Assembly (NCBI RefSeq): GCF_042666505.1
Contig: NZ_JBHTDN010000004.1
Coordinates: 124,001 to 188,000, forward strand
DNA from: Parapedobacter sp042666505
GTDB taxonomy: Bacteria > Bacteroidota > Bacteroidia > Sphingobacteriales > Sphingobacteriaceae
Reading direction: 5' to 3'
Length of the DNA stretch: 64,000 nt
In this document: positions 45,232 through 54,770 of the stretch, piece after piece
How positions within the stretch are numbered: position 1 is the first letter of the stretch
How the letters are laid out: each line of letters begins with the position of its first letter
Notes under the pieces: generated by a model
Seen by the model: only the letters and a program-made list of their open reading frames with translations
Databases searched by the model: none
What the model was told of the DNA's origin: nothing
Made by a program: the position numbers and the translations under genes

Positions 45232-46947
45232 ATGAAGAAGCTCATATATTCAATAGCAAGCCTATTGTTATTTACCCAATGCGGAGACTTTTTGGATAAA
45301 ACCCCCTTGGATTCCCCATCGGATAAAACCTTTCTGGCAAACGAAACGGAAATTGAGATGGCGGTTGTTGGCTGTTACAATGATCTTTGGACCGACTGGG
45401 AGGGAATGCCCTTCTTTCTGGCTTTCGAGGAATTGTCGGACAATGGCTGGGACCGCAATACGAACGACGTACAACGGCTATCACAGGGAGCCAACGATGC
45501 CCAAAGTTCTTTCGTTTTATCGGTTTGGGAAAAATGTTATAGCGGAATCAGCCGATGCAATTACCTGATCAACAACCTCGCTAAGGTAGAAGGCACGGTA
45601 AGTGCCGACGTATTGTCTCAGGCAAAGGCCGAAGCTCAGTTTTTACGGGCGTACTATTATTCGTATTTAGTTGATTTATATGGCGATGTGCCGCTGGTTC
45701 TTGAAACGTTGACACTCGATAATGCGCAGATCCCCCGTTCGCCCAAAGAAGAAGTTCTGAACCAGATATTCAAGGATTATGACGAAGCTGCCGCAGTGCT
45801 CGGTACTTCGAATAAGCCAACTTCCGGACGCCCCACCCGGCAGGCCGCTTTGGCGCTGAAAGCGAGAACTGCATTATACAGCGAGAAGTGGGACGTAGCC
45901 ATTGCAGCCGCTTCGGAAGTGATGAAAATGGAGGGGTCCGAAGTGATGCTCGATCCGAGTTTTCCCAATCTGTTTACGTACGAAGGGCAAGACTCCAAAG
46001 AAATTCTGTTTTCGATCCAATATTTGTTCGGTTTTAAAGTGCATCCGATTTTCAGGCTTTTTGGCGGCAGGAACGGCGGTGGCCATGCCAATAAAATTCC
46101 TTCCTATCAATTAGTGGATTCGTATGGATGTACAGATGGGCTTCCGATTGACGAGTCGGATTTGTATAATCCGGCTAAACCCTGGGACAATCGGGATCCG
46201 CGTTTGGCGTGGACATTGGCGCTGCCGTCTTCGGGTTATTCCGATTGGCAAAATGAACCGGGCTGCATTTTCCAGGGCTTTCAATTCGAAACGCACCGAG
46301 ACAGTGTGAAATGCTGGAACTATCACACGCCGACCCCCTCCCGGGTGGATAATCAGGATGCGTTGAATGCCTATGCATCTTTCTCGGGGATCAACTGGCG
46401 TAAATATGTGAATGACAAAAATTATGGAGACGTCAATAACTGCGATAATAACATCATTGTTATCCGTTATGCAGAAGTGCTGCTGATCTATGCAGAAGCT
46501 AAAGTGAAAGCAGGTGAAGTCGACGATTCCGTGTATGCCGCGTTGAACAAAGTCCGTGCCCGCGTGGGAATGCCAAAAATTGAAGAGATGAATGCCGATG
46601 AATTGTTTCATGCCATCGCCCGCGAACGCCGTCATGAACTGTCGGGCGAAGGCCAGCGGCTTTCGGATATCCGTCGCTGGAAAATTGCGGAAGATGTAAT
46701 GAACGGCTTTGTGCTTGGCAGAATGCAGAAATCGTATCCTACCAAAGCACCCGTCATCGATGCGTGGGGTACCCCCGACTACGTGGCTGCCGGAATTCCG
46801 ATCGCTTCCGATGTGAACGATCCCAATACGTCCATGCGTACGGTTGATAAACGTGTTTTCAATCCGAATAAGGATTATCTTTGGCCCATTCCGTATATTG
46901 AAAGGAAAACAAATCCGAGTTTGACACAAAACCCCAATTGGGAATAA
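45232..46947 (+). CDS. SusD/RagB-type glycan-binding lipoprotein (third pair)
   Basis: A 571-residue SusD homologue; the lipobox is TQC near residue 17, followed by GDFLDKTPLDSPSDKTF. TPR-like helices (KAEAQFLRAYYYSYLVDLYG) and the C-terminal RERRHELSGEGQRLSDIRRW box are clear. It starts 19 bases after susC and is followed after 12 bases by the first FAD oxidoreductase, so the oxidoreductases belong to this operon. Confidence 0.94.
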   Translation: MKKLIYSIASLLLFTQCGDFLDKTPLDSPSDKTFLANETEIEMAVVGCYNDLWTDWEGMPFFLAFEELSDNGWDRNTNDVQRLSQGANDAQSSFVLSVWEKCYSGISRCNYLINNLAKVEGTVSADVLSQAKAEAQFLRAYYYSYLVDLYGDVPLVLETLTLDNAQIPRSPKEEVLNQIFKDYDEAAAVLGTSNKPTSGRPTRQAALALKARTALYSEKWDVAIAAASEVMKMEGSEVMLDPSFPNLFTYEGQDSKEILFSIQYLFGFKVHPIFRLFGGRNGGGHANKIPSYQLVDSYGCTDGLPIDESDLYNPAKPWDNRDPRLAWTLALPSSGYSDWQNEPGCIFQGFQFETHRDSVKCWNYHTPTPSRVDNQDALNAYASFSGINWRKYVNDKNYGDVNNCDNNIIVIRYAEVLLIYAEAKVKAGEVDDSVYAALNKVRARVGMPKIEEMNADELFHAIARERRHELSGEGQRLSDIRRWKIAEDVMNGFVLGRMQKSYPTKAPVIDAWGTPDYVAAGIPIASDVNDPNTSMRTVDKRVFNPNKDYLWPIPYIERKTNPSLTQNPNWE

Positions 46948-46959
46948 TACATAGGAGTT

Positions 46960-48687
46960 ATGAGATCAAAAAGAATTATCTGGTTATTTAGTGTAAGCGT
47001 TGCCTTATTGATCCTGAATCATTCGACGGTATCCGGAAAGGAAAAAAAGTATGATGTGGTTGTCTACGGTGGTACTTCTGCCGGAATTGCTTCCGCCATC
47101 CAAGCATCGAGGATGGGGAAATCGGTCGTGATTATTGAACCGACTCATCGCCTTGGCGGACTTACAACCGGTGGATTAGGGCAAACCGATATCGGAAACA
47201 AATTTGTGATTGGCGGAATTTCTCGCGAGTTTTATCAAAATATCCGGAAACATTACGACGACCCGAAAAATTGGCGTTGGCAAGACCGGGGTGAGTACCT
47301 GGATGAGGGACAAACGAGAACTGAAAAGGGCGAGGATGCGATGTGGACATTCGAACCTTCGGCTGCATTGAAGGTCTATCACCAAATGCTCTCAAACGAG
47401 AAAGTGGATGTTATCTATGGCGAACGATTGAACAGGGCTACCGGCGTCCGTAAAAACGGCAGCCAAATTGCATCAATTGAAATGGAAAGCGGCTCACGAT
47501 ATACCGGGAAAATGTTTATTGACGCAACCTACGAGGGAGACCTGATGGCCGCTGCCGGAGTCAGTTACGCCGTAGGAAGGGAGTCTAACCGCGAATATGG
47601 GGAAACGTTAAATGGTGTGCAAGCCAACAGAATAGGCCGGACACTGAATTGGACAGTTTCCCGGAACGCGTACAATCACAATTTTATTGACCGGGTTGAT
47701 CCGTACGTCGTTAAAGGAAATCCAGAAAGTGGACTGCTGCCCTATATCTCTGAAGAACCCCCGGGCGTGGATGGGGACGGCGACCGTAAAATACAGGCTT
47801 ACTGCTTCCGGATGACACTAACCGACCATCCGGATAACCGGATTCCCTTCAAAAAGCCCGAAAATTATAAAGAGTTGAACTACGAGTTGCTGTTCAGAAA
47901 CTACGAAGCAGCACCGGGACCGATTGAAGAGATGTATCCTTATGGCGACAAGTTGGTGCCCTGGATCAACTCACCCATGCCCAACCGGAAGACCGATACC
48001 AATAACCAGAAGGGGTTTTCCACCGATTTCATCGGACAGAATTACGACTACCCCGAAGCGTCGTATGAAGAGCGGGAACGAATTGTTCAAGCGCACAGGG
48101 ACTATCAACAGGGGTTGATGTGGACGCTGGCTTATCATCCCCGGATTCCTAAAAAAGTGCGGGACGCGGTGTCAAAGTGGGGTACGTGTAAGGATGAGTA
48201 TGAGCTGGGAAGCGATGGCTGGCAGCAACAGCTTTATATCCGCGAGGCACGGCGTATGATGAGCGATTACGTAATGACGCAGAAAAATTGTGAGCGAATA
48301 GATGTCGTTGAGGACCCGGTGGGTATGGGAGCATACGGGATGGACTCGCACCACATACAAAGATACGTGGATGTGAACGGATTCGTGCAGAACGAGGGTA
48401 ATGTGGAAGCGCACGGTCATCGTCCCTACCCGATCAGCTACCGGTCAATCGTTCCGAAGAAAAAAGAATGCGGAAATCTTCTTGTTCCGGTTTGTGTGAG
48501 TGCTACGCATATCGCTTTCGGCTCCATTCGTATGGAACCGGTGTTTATGGTATTGGGACAGTCGGCGGCTACCATAGCTTGTCAGGCTATCGATGAAGGA
48601 GTGGCCGTGCAGGATGTCGATTACGCGGCATTGAGAAACACGTTGTTAAAAGATAGGCAGATACTGGAGATTCAGATCGATAAATAG
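46960..48687 (+). CDS. Exported FAD-dependent oxidoreductase A
   Basis: A 575-residue PF12831-type flavoprotein with an N-terminal signal peptide (WLFSVSVALLILNHSTVSG). The FAD-binding Rossmann motif is VVYGGTSAGIASAIQASRMG, followed by EPTHRLGGLTTGGLGQTD. FIDATYEGDLMAAAGVSY and a C-terminal HIAFGSIRMEPVFMVLGQSA are conserved with the next gene. Its place directly after a SusCD pair suggests it oxidises a glycan or derivative outside the cytoplasm; the substrate and electron acceptor are unknown. Confidence 0.85.
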   Translation: MRSKRIIWLFSVSVALLILNHSTVSGKEKKYDVVVYGGTSAGIASAIQASRMGKSVVIIEPTHRLGGLTTGGLGQTDIGNKFVIGGISREFYQNIRKHYDDPKNWRWQDRGEYLDEGQTRTEKGEDAMWTFEPSAALKVYHQMLSNEKVDVIYGERLNRATGVRKNGSQIASIEMESGSRYTGKMFIDATYEGDLMAAAGVSYAVGRESNREYGETLNGVQANRIGRTLNWTVSRNAYNHNFIDRVDPYVVKGNPESGLLPYISEEPPGVDGDGDRKIQAYCFRMTLTDHPDNRIPFKKPENYKELNYELLFRNYEAAPGPIEEMYPYGDKLVPWINSPMPNRKTDTNNQKGFSTDFIGQNYDYPEASYEERERIVQAHRDYQQGLMWTLAYHPRIPKKVRDAVSKWGTCKDEYELGSDGWQQQLYIREARRMMSDYVMTQKNCERIDVVEDPVGMGAYGMDSHHIQRYVDVNGFVQNEGNVEAHGHRPYPISYRSIVPKKKECGNLLVPVCVSATHIAFGSIRMEPVFMVLGQSAATIACQAIDEGVAVQDVDYAALRNTLLKDRQILEIQIDK

Positions 48688-48731
48688 GAATCAACGAATG
48701 AGTTTATAAAGCCACCATATAAAATGATGTT

Positions 48732-50396
48732 ATGATACGAACACCAAAATCACTTTTGTTTTTACTGACTATTGTTTTTCCATTTTTCTCCTGTAGCAAG
48801 GACGACGTATTTGATGCAGATGTCATTATTTACGGCGGCACTTCAGCGGCAATCACCGCGGCGGTTCAGGCGACGAAATCGGGTAAATCGGTTATCGTCG
48901 TTTCGCCCGACAAGCATCTTGGCGGATTGTCGTCAGGCGGGTTGGGTTTTACCGATACGGGCAATAAGTCGGTAATCGGTGGTTTGGCCCGCGATTTTTA
49001 TCACCGGGTGTACCTGCATTACGAAGACAGTGCCGCTTGGCAATGGCAGAAGCATTCGGAATATGGCAACAAGGGGCAGGGAACACCTGCTATGGACGGA
49101 AATGCCCGGACGATGTGGATTTTTGAACCCCATGTAGCCGAAAAGGTATTCGAGGATTACGTAAAGGAATACAACATCGACGTTCGGAGGGACGAATGGT
49201 TGGACCGCGACGGGGGCGTCGTGGTCAAAGAGGGGCGCATCGTGTCGATTACGGTACTAAACGGCAACACGTATAAAGGCCGGGTTTTTATCGATGCAAC
49301 CTACGAGGGCGACCTGATGGCGGCAGCCGGGGTGAGCTACCATGTGGGCCGCGAGGCGAACAGTGTCTACGGCGAAAAATGGAACGGTGTACAAACAGGC
49401 GTGTTGCATCACGACCACTGGTTCAAGAGCGATATCAGTCCGTACAAAGTGCCCGGTGACAGTACCAGTGGCTTATTATATGGCGTATCAGGCGAGCACC
49501 CGGGAGAGTACGGCGCCGGCGACCATCGCGTACAGGCCTACTGCTTCCGGATGTGTCTGAGCAATCACCCGGATAACCGGGTGGCATTCCCGAAACCGGA
49601 CCATTACAACCCGGAGAACTACGAGCTGCTGGCGCGGGTGTTCGCATCAGGCTGGCGGGAAACCTTCCGGAAGTTTGATCCGATCCCTAACCGGAAGACC
49701 GACACCAACAACCACGGACCGTTCAGCACAGATTTCATTGGGATGAATTACGATTACCCGGAGGCGAGCTACGAGCGCCGGCGGGAGATTATCCGGGAGC
49801 ATGAAAATTACCAGAAAGGACTGATGTATTTTCTCGCGAACGATCCGAGGGTGCCTGCGGATGTACGGGAGGAAATGGCGCAGTGGGGACTGGCGGCAGA
49901 CGAGTTTACAGACAATGGCAACTGGCCGCACCAGTTATACATCCGTGAGGCACGGCGGATGGTGGGGCAATACGTGATGACCGAGCACGATACATTCAGC
50001 GAACGAGAGATCGCTGACCCGGTTGGGATGGGTTCCTACACGTTGGATTCGCACAATGTGCAGCGTTATGTAAAACCGGATGGGTATGTACAGAACGAAG
50101 GAGATATCGGTGTGCATCCGGGGCAGCCTTATCAGATTTCATACGGTTCATTGGTGCCAAAGCAGGAAGAATGTACCAATTTGCTGGTGCCGGTGTGTCT
50201 GTCGAGTTCGCACATCGCTTTTGGTAGCATCCGCATGGAGCCGGTATTCATGATACTGGGGCAGAGCGCTGCGCTGGCGGCTTCACTGGCAATTGACGGC
50301 GATGTTGCCGTGCAGGAGGTGGATTATGCCACGTTGGAACGACAGCTGCTTGACGAGAAGCAGGTGCTATCCGCACCCGCAGTCCAAAAGAATTAA
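48732..50396 (+). CDS. FAD-dependent oxidoreductase B (lipoprotein)
   Basis: A 554-residue paralogue of the preceding gene, 44 bases downstream. The N-terminus ends in a lipobox-like FFSC (near residue 19), suggesting a membrane anchor where paralogue A has a plain signal. It shares VIIYGGTSAAITAAVQATKSG, the FIDATYEGDLMAAAGVSYHVG core, KTDTNNHGPFSTDFIGMNYD and the HIAFGSIRMEPVFMILGQSA C-terminal motif. The second glycine of the nucleotide motif is replaced (GGTSAAI against GGTSAGI in A). Function in a glycan-use operon is inferred. Confidence 0.85.
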   Translation: MIRTPKSLLFLLTIVFPFFSCSKDDVFDADVIIYGGTSAAITAAVQATKSGKSVIVVSPDKHLGGLSSGGLGFTDTGNKSVIGGLARDFYHRVYLHYEDSAAWQWQKHSEYGNKGQGTPAMDGNARTMWIFEPHVAEKVFEDYVKEYNIDVRRDEWLDRDGGVVVKEGRIVSITVLNGNTYKGRVFIDATYEGDLMAAAGVSYHVGREANSVYGEKWNGVQTGVLHHDHWFKSDISPYKVPGDSTSGLLYGVSGEHPGEYGAGDHRVQAYCFRMCLSNHPDNRVAFPKPDHYNPENYELLARVFASGWRETFRKFDPIPNRKTDTNNHGPFSTDFIGMNYDYPEASYERRREIIREHENYQKGLMYFLANDPRVPADVREEMAQWGLAADEFTDNGNWPHQLYIREARRMVGQYVMTEHDTFSEREIADPVGMGSYTLDSHNVQRYVKPDGYVQNEGDIGVHPGQPYQISYGSLVPKQEECTNLLVPVCLSSSHIAFGSIRMEPVFMILGQSAALAASLAIDGDVAVQEVDYATLERQLLDEKQVLSAPAVQKN

Positions 50397-50403
50397 CGGA
50401 AGA

Positions 50404-50522
50404 GGCCGTCCTGCTGTCGGCCCATACGACAGCAGGACGGCCGATCCGGATAAAGTATCGGTTCTATCCAGTACGGTGCAGGTTGCACCTGCACCCATAA
50501 ACCGCTATGTTCGCCAGCGGTT
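50404..50522 (+). other. Three consecutive stem-loops in an intergenic gap
   Basis: Stem 1 is a perfect 16-bp pairing of 50404-50419 with 50427-50442 around a 7-base loop. Stem 2 pairs GGTGCAGGT at 50475-50483 with its complement at 50487-50495 around TGC. Stem 3 pairs AACCGCT at 50500-50506 with AGCGGTT at 50516-50522. None is followed by a clean T tract. They fill most of the 166-base gap before the 50563 gene and could be an RNA-stability element, attenuator or structured leader. Confidence 0.6.
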
Positions 50523-50562
50523 TGTGATAGGTTAACCTTTATAAACCCTATAAGCCACTGTA

Positions 50563-51771
50563 ATGAAATACCTTTTCTTTGTCGTCAGTCTGATCGGATG
50601 TACTACCTTATCGTTTGCCCAGCATAAAAAGCGTTCGGCCGAACAAATTCCTGTTTTGGCATGGTATGGCGTTTCCCCTTCAGAAAGCACCGTGGCCCGT
50701 TATCAGGAACTACGCCAATCAGGAATCACCCACAATTTCACTTTTTTTGATAACGTCGAGGACCTGGCTGTTGCCATGGAATCGGCCCGGAAGGCCGGAG
50801 TGAAAATGATCGTTCATTGCCCGGAATTGGAAAAGGAGCCTGAAAAAATCGTTCGGCGATTCAAGAATCATCCGGCATTGGCGGGCTATTTTCTGAGGGA
50901 TGAACCCGATCGGGCTGATTTTCCCGGATTAGGAAAATGGGCAAGACGAATTCAGGCAATTGACAACGAACACTTCTGCTACCTCAATCTTTTACCCAAT
51001 TATGCAACCAAAGAAGGCTTAGGTACCGAAACCTATCGGGAATATGTGCAGTTGTTCATTAAGGAGGTGCCCCTTCAGCTGCTATCGTTCGATCATTATC
51101 CGATTGTCGTGGATGAAACGGGCAATCGGACGATGCGGCCGGAGTTCTATGAAAACCTGGAGATTTTCTCGGATGAAGCCCGCAATGCGGGAAAGCCCTT
51201 TTGGGCATTCGCGTTAACCGTTGCCCATAAACCGTATCCCATTCCCACACCAGCGGAAATCAGGTTGCAGGTATATAGTAATTTAGCTTATGGCGCCCAG
51301 GGTATTCAATATTTTACCTACTGGACACCGCAGCCGGGTACCTGGGATTTTCATCACGGCCCCATTGAGTATGATACAAAAAAGCGTACGGAAGTTTACG
51401 ACTATGTCACACAGATGAACCATGAAATTGCCGGTTTGTCCCACGTGTTTTTAGACGCTGAGGTGGTATCAGTAGCGCATACGGGCGACCAGATTCCACG
51501 GGGAACCCGCCGATTGGGAGAGCTGCCCGATGTGATTACCCGGTTTGAAACGGAAGGAACGGGAGCAATTGTATCGATGCTGAAGAAAGATAACAAATCC
51601 TATCTAGTTGTGGTAAACCGCGATTTTCAGCAAAGCATGGCTGTGACCGTTGAGGGAGATAAACGATTGAACCGTGTATTGAAAGATGGGAGTACGGTGA
51701 GCGCTGACAGCTACGTCAGCAGATTGTCGGTAGCGCCGGGTGATATATTGGTTTTCTCCTGGGAGCCGTAA
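50563..51771 (+). CDS. Putative exported TIM-barrel glycoside hydrolase-like protein
   Basis: A 402-residue protein with a signal peptide ending near LSFAQ. The sequence alternates strands and helices in TIM-barrel fashion: IPVLAWYGVSP, GITHNFTFFDN, GVKMIVHCPE, ALAGYFLRDEPD, LQLLSFDHYPI, KPFWAFALT and GAQGIQYFTYW. YFLRDEP has the acid at the end of beta-4 expected in clan-A glycosidases, but no family can be assigned from sight. A C-terminal beta domain follows. It may hydrolyse the oligosaccharide imported by the adjacent SusCD system. Confidence 0.65.
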   Translation: MKYLFFVVSLIGCTTLSFAQHKKRSAEQIPVLAWYGVSPSESTVARYQELRQSGITHNFTFFDNVEDLAVAMESARKAGVKMIVHCPELEKEPEKIVRRFKNHPALAGYFLRDEPDRADFPGLGKWARRIQAIDNEHFCYLNLLPNYATKEGLGTETYREYVQLFIKEVPLQLLSFDHYPIVVDETGNRTMRPEFYENLEIFSDEARNAGKPFWAFALTVAHKPYPIPTPAEIRLQVYSNLAYGAQGIQYFTYWTPQPGTWDFHHGPIEYDTKKRTEVYDYVTQMNHEIAGLSHVFLDAEVVSVAHTGDQIPRGTRRLGELPDVITRFETEGTGAIVSMLKKDNKSYLVVVNRDFQQSMAVTVEGDKRLNRVLKDGSTVSADSYVSRLSVAPGDILVFSWEP

Positions 51772-51876
51772 TCTACATACGATCGAAGTAACCTGCAAAA
51801 AGCTCATCAGTTATTAATTGATTTACAGGTAACAGTTAATTAATTTTCGTGTAATAGTATTGCAAAAAACTTAACT

Positions 51877-54729
51877 ATGCGATACATATTTACACTCTGC
51901 CTCGTCGCATTGTTGTCCTTTTCCGGTGCTGCCCAGCAAAGCGGCGTAATCTCCGGAAAGGTGGTCGACAGTGCAACGCGGCTATCATTGCCGGGCGCTA
52001 CGCTTAGGATCAGCACCCACAACCGTTACACCGTTTCTACGCAGACAGGCGATTATGAATTTTTGGGTGTACCGGCCGGTACGTACACCGTATCGGTGAA
52101 TTACCTCGGTTATGGCACAAAAACGGCTACAGTAACCGTAGAATCAGGGAAGAATACAGAATTAAGCTTCTCTTTGGAAGCGGGGGGGACCGAACTTGGT
52201 GAAGTTGTCGTATTGGGCGATCGCTTGAGGGGACAGGCCGCCGCATTGAACCAACAGAAAAATAACCCCAATATTACGAACGTGATCAGTGCCGATCAGG
52301 TGGGCCGTTTCCCCGACGCGAACATCGGGGACGCACTGAAACGGGTGCCGGGGATCACCATGCAGAACGATCAGGGGGAAGCGCGCAACATCATTGTCCG
52401 CGGGTTGGCTCCCTCTTTAAATTCAGTGACGCTAAACGGCGATCGTATCCCGTCTGCCGAAGGTGATAACCGCAACGTACAGATGGACTTGATTCCCGCC
52501 GATATGATCCAGACCATCGTGGTGAACAAAACCCTCACGCCCGATATGGATGCCGATGCGATTGGCGGTTCGGTAAACTTGGTGACGAGAGCCACGCCCA
52601 ATGGCCAACGGATATCGGCCACGCTGGGTGGGGGCTATAATCCGATTCGCGAAAAAGCAGCCTATACAGGCGCATTTGTGTATGGCAATCGGTTCGCTAA
52701 CGATAACATCGGCATGGTGATCAGCGGTTCCTACAACGACAACGACTACGGTTCCGACAACGTGGAAGCCGTATGGGCTGAAGACGATTTTGGAAATGTG
52801 TATATCGAGGAGCAGGATATCCGCAAATACGATGTTCGCCGTACGCGGCGTAGCTTGGCCACTGCGTTTGATTTTCAATTGAATTCCAGCCACTCCTTAT
52901 ATATCAACGCCATGTATAATTGGCGGGATGATTGGGAGAACCGATTCCGGTGGAATGCAAAGGACTTAATACCTACGTACGATGCCAACGACAACATCAT
53001 CGGATACCAAGGAGCAATGTCACTGGAAACCAAAGGCGGCATTGACAACAACCGGGTAAAACAGCGGCGGTTGGAAGAGCAGCGCGTGCAGAATTATAGC
53101 TTGGGAGGGAATCATCTTTTCGGACCGTCGCTGGACATGGATTGGTCGGCCAATTTCGCCAGAGCGAGTGAATACCGGCCCAACGAACGCTACATCGAAT
53201 ACGAGATACCTTTTGACGAAGATGCGCCGGAAGACGAACCCGGTATCGCCTTCAATGCCAATTTTGGTCCAACGAGGCAACCGTTGCTTACGCAGGTAAG
53301 CAGTGCCGGTCTGGCCGATTATCAATTTGATAAAGTAACCGAACAGAATGAAAAGACGGTTGAGGAAGAGTTCGGTGCCAAACTGAACTTCCGAGTGCCG
53401 CTGAATGTGATTTCCGGTCAGAAAGGACGGTTGCGGTTCGGTGGCAGGGTGCGATTGAAATCCAAAGATCGGAACAATATTTTTTACGAATATAAACCAG
53501 TTGGTAACATCAATTTTGACCTTGATCAGATTCCTGTCAACGATCTACACGGAATGCAATGGAATCCGGATAATAAATATGCGATCGGCATACTGCCATC
53601 GGAAGACTTCCTGGGCGGGCTGCCCTTGTCGGACGTCACGCAATTTGAGCCGGAAGCGGACCCTACTGAATACCTAGCTGCAAATTATCATGCAAAAGAA
53701 AACATTGTGGCAGGATACTTACGTTGGGACCAGGACCTAAGTGACAAGTTATCGATGATCCTCGGTGCGCGCGTCGAACGTACCGGTATCACGTATACAG
53801 GTAACATCATTGAAGACGAAGAAGACCTTGAAGGGCAACGTAAAGTTGAGAACAGTTACGTGAATGTGCTGCCGAACGTGAGTTTCAAGTACACTCCATT
53901 GTCCAACCTGATAATCCATGCAGCATTTACCACAGGCATCGCCCGGCCAAATTACTATGCCCTGGCGCCTTACGTTGACTCTCGCCCGAGCGATGACGAA
54001 TTATTTGCCGGAAATCCAGACCTTGCTGCTTCCTATGCATGGAATTTTGATTTGATGGGTGAATATTATTTTCGATCGGTTGGCTTGGTGTCGGGAGGGG
54101 CATTCTACAAGCGTATAAACGATTTTATCTACAACAAGCGGGATGAACAATATACCGCAGAGAAATTCGGCCGGGATTTCGCGGACTTGAATAACCCGAT
54201 TCCGGTTGGCGCAAACTGGACGTTCGTGCAGGCACAGAATGGAGAGAACGTGCAGGTGTATGGATTCGAAGTGGCTTTCCAACGGCAGCTGGACTTTTTC
54301 TCGAGTAAGTTTCTGAAAGGATTCGGGGTGTACGTCAATTATACGTTTACTGAATCGGAAGCCAAGGGCATTACCAATGAAGACGGCGAAGAGCGCACGG
54401 GGTTAAGTCTGCCGGGTACGGCACCCCATATGCTGAATGGCTCACTTTCCTGGGAGAATCAGCGTTTCAGTGCCCGGTTATCGCTGAATTATGCGGCGGC
54501 TTACCTGGATGAACTGGGAGGCAATGCCTTTGAAGACCGCTATTATGACCAACAGACCTTCCTGGATGCCAACGCGTCGTATCGCATCACCAAAAGCCTG
54601 CGTTTATTCGGGGAAGCTAATAACTTAACCAATCAACCCCTGCGTTACTACCAAGGGATTGCTTCGCGCACCATGCAGATGGAATATTACCGACCAAGGT
54701 ATAATTTAGGTATAAAATTGGATATGTGA
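51877..54729 (+). CDS. TonB-dependent receptor (phytase-linked)
   Basis: A 950-residue outer-membrane receptor of the Caulobacter/Xanthomonas type, not SusC. The signal ends near AAQQ; a carboxypeptidase-regulatory-like domain (SGVISGKVVDSATRLSLPGA) covers about 22-105. The plug has RFPDANIGDALKRVPGITMQ and DMDADAIGGSVNLVT. No SusD partner or FecR is adjacent. It lies 41 bases before a beta-propeller phytase gene, and such pairing predicts uptake of phytate or its breakdown products. Confidence 0.92.
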   Translation: MRYIFTLCLVALLSFSGAAQQSGVISGKVVDSATRLSLPGATLRISTHNRYTVSTQTGDYEFLGVPAGTYTVSVNYLGYGTKTATVTVESGKNTELSFSLEAGGTELGEVVVLGDRLRGQAAALNQQKNNPNITNVISADQVGRFPDANIGDALKRVPGITMQNDQGEARNIIVRGLAPSLNSVTLNGDRIPSAEGDNRNVQMDLIPADMIQTIVVNKTLTPDMDADAIGGSVNLVTRATPNGQRISATLGGGYNPIREKAAYTGAFVYGNRFANDNIGMVISGSYNDNDYGSDNVEAVWAEDDFGNVYIEEQDIRKYDVRRTRRSLATAFDFQLNSSHSLYINAMYNWRDDWENRFRWNAKDLIPTYDANDNIIGYQGAMSLETKGGIDNNRVKQRRLEEQRVQNYSLGGNHLFGPSLDMDWSANFARASEYRPNERYIEYEIPFDEDAPEDEPGIAFNANFGPTRQPLLTQVSSAGLADYQFDKVTEQNEKTVEEEFGAKLNFRVPLNVISGQKGRLRFGGRVRLKSKDRNNIFYEYKPVGNINFDLDQIPVNDLHGMQWNPDNKYAIGILPSEDFLGGLPLSDVTQFEPEADPTEYLAANYHAKENIVAGYLRWDQDLSDKLSMILGARVERTGITYTGNIIEDEEDLEGQRKVENSYVNVLPNVSFKYTPLSNLIIHAAFTTGIARPNYYALAPYVDSRPSDDELFAGNPDLAASYAWNFDLMGEYYFRSVGLVSGGAFYKRINDFIYNKRDEQYTAEKFGRDFADLNNPIPVGANWTFVQAQNGENVQVYGFEVAFQRQLDFFSSKFLKGFGVYVNYTFTESEAKGITNEDGEERTGLSLPGTAPHMLNGSLSWENQRFSARLSLNYAAAYLDELGGNAFEDRYYDQQTFLDANASYRITKSLRLFGEANNLTNQPLRYYQGIASRTMQMEYYRPRYNLGIKLDM

Positions 54730-54770
54730 TTGGTCTGCAATGGATTGTTAACTAACAGAGGAACTGCGTT

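Noticed and set aside
46111..46929. A 272-codon open frame on the minus strand
   Set aside because: It lies wholly inside the third susD in antisense. The product has no recognisable motif and the plus-strand protein is a clear SusD.
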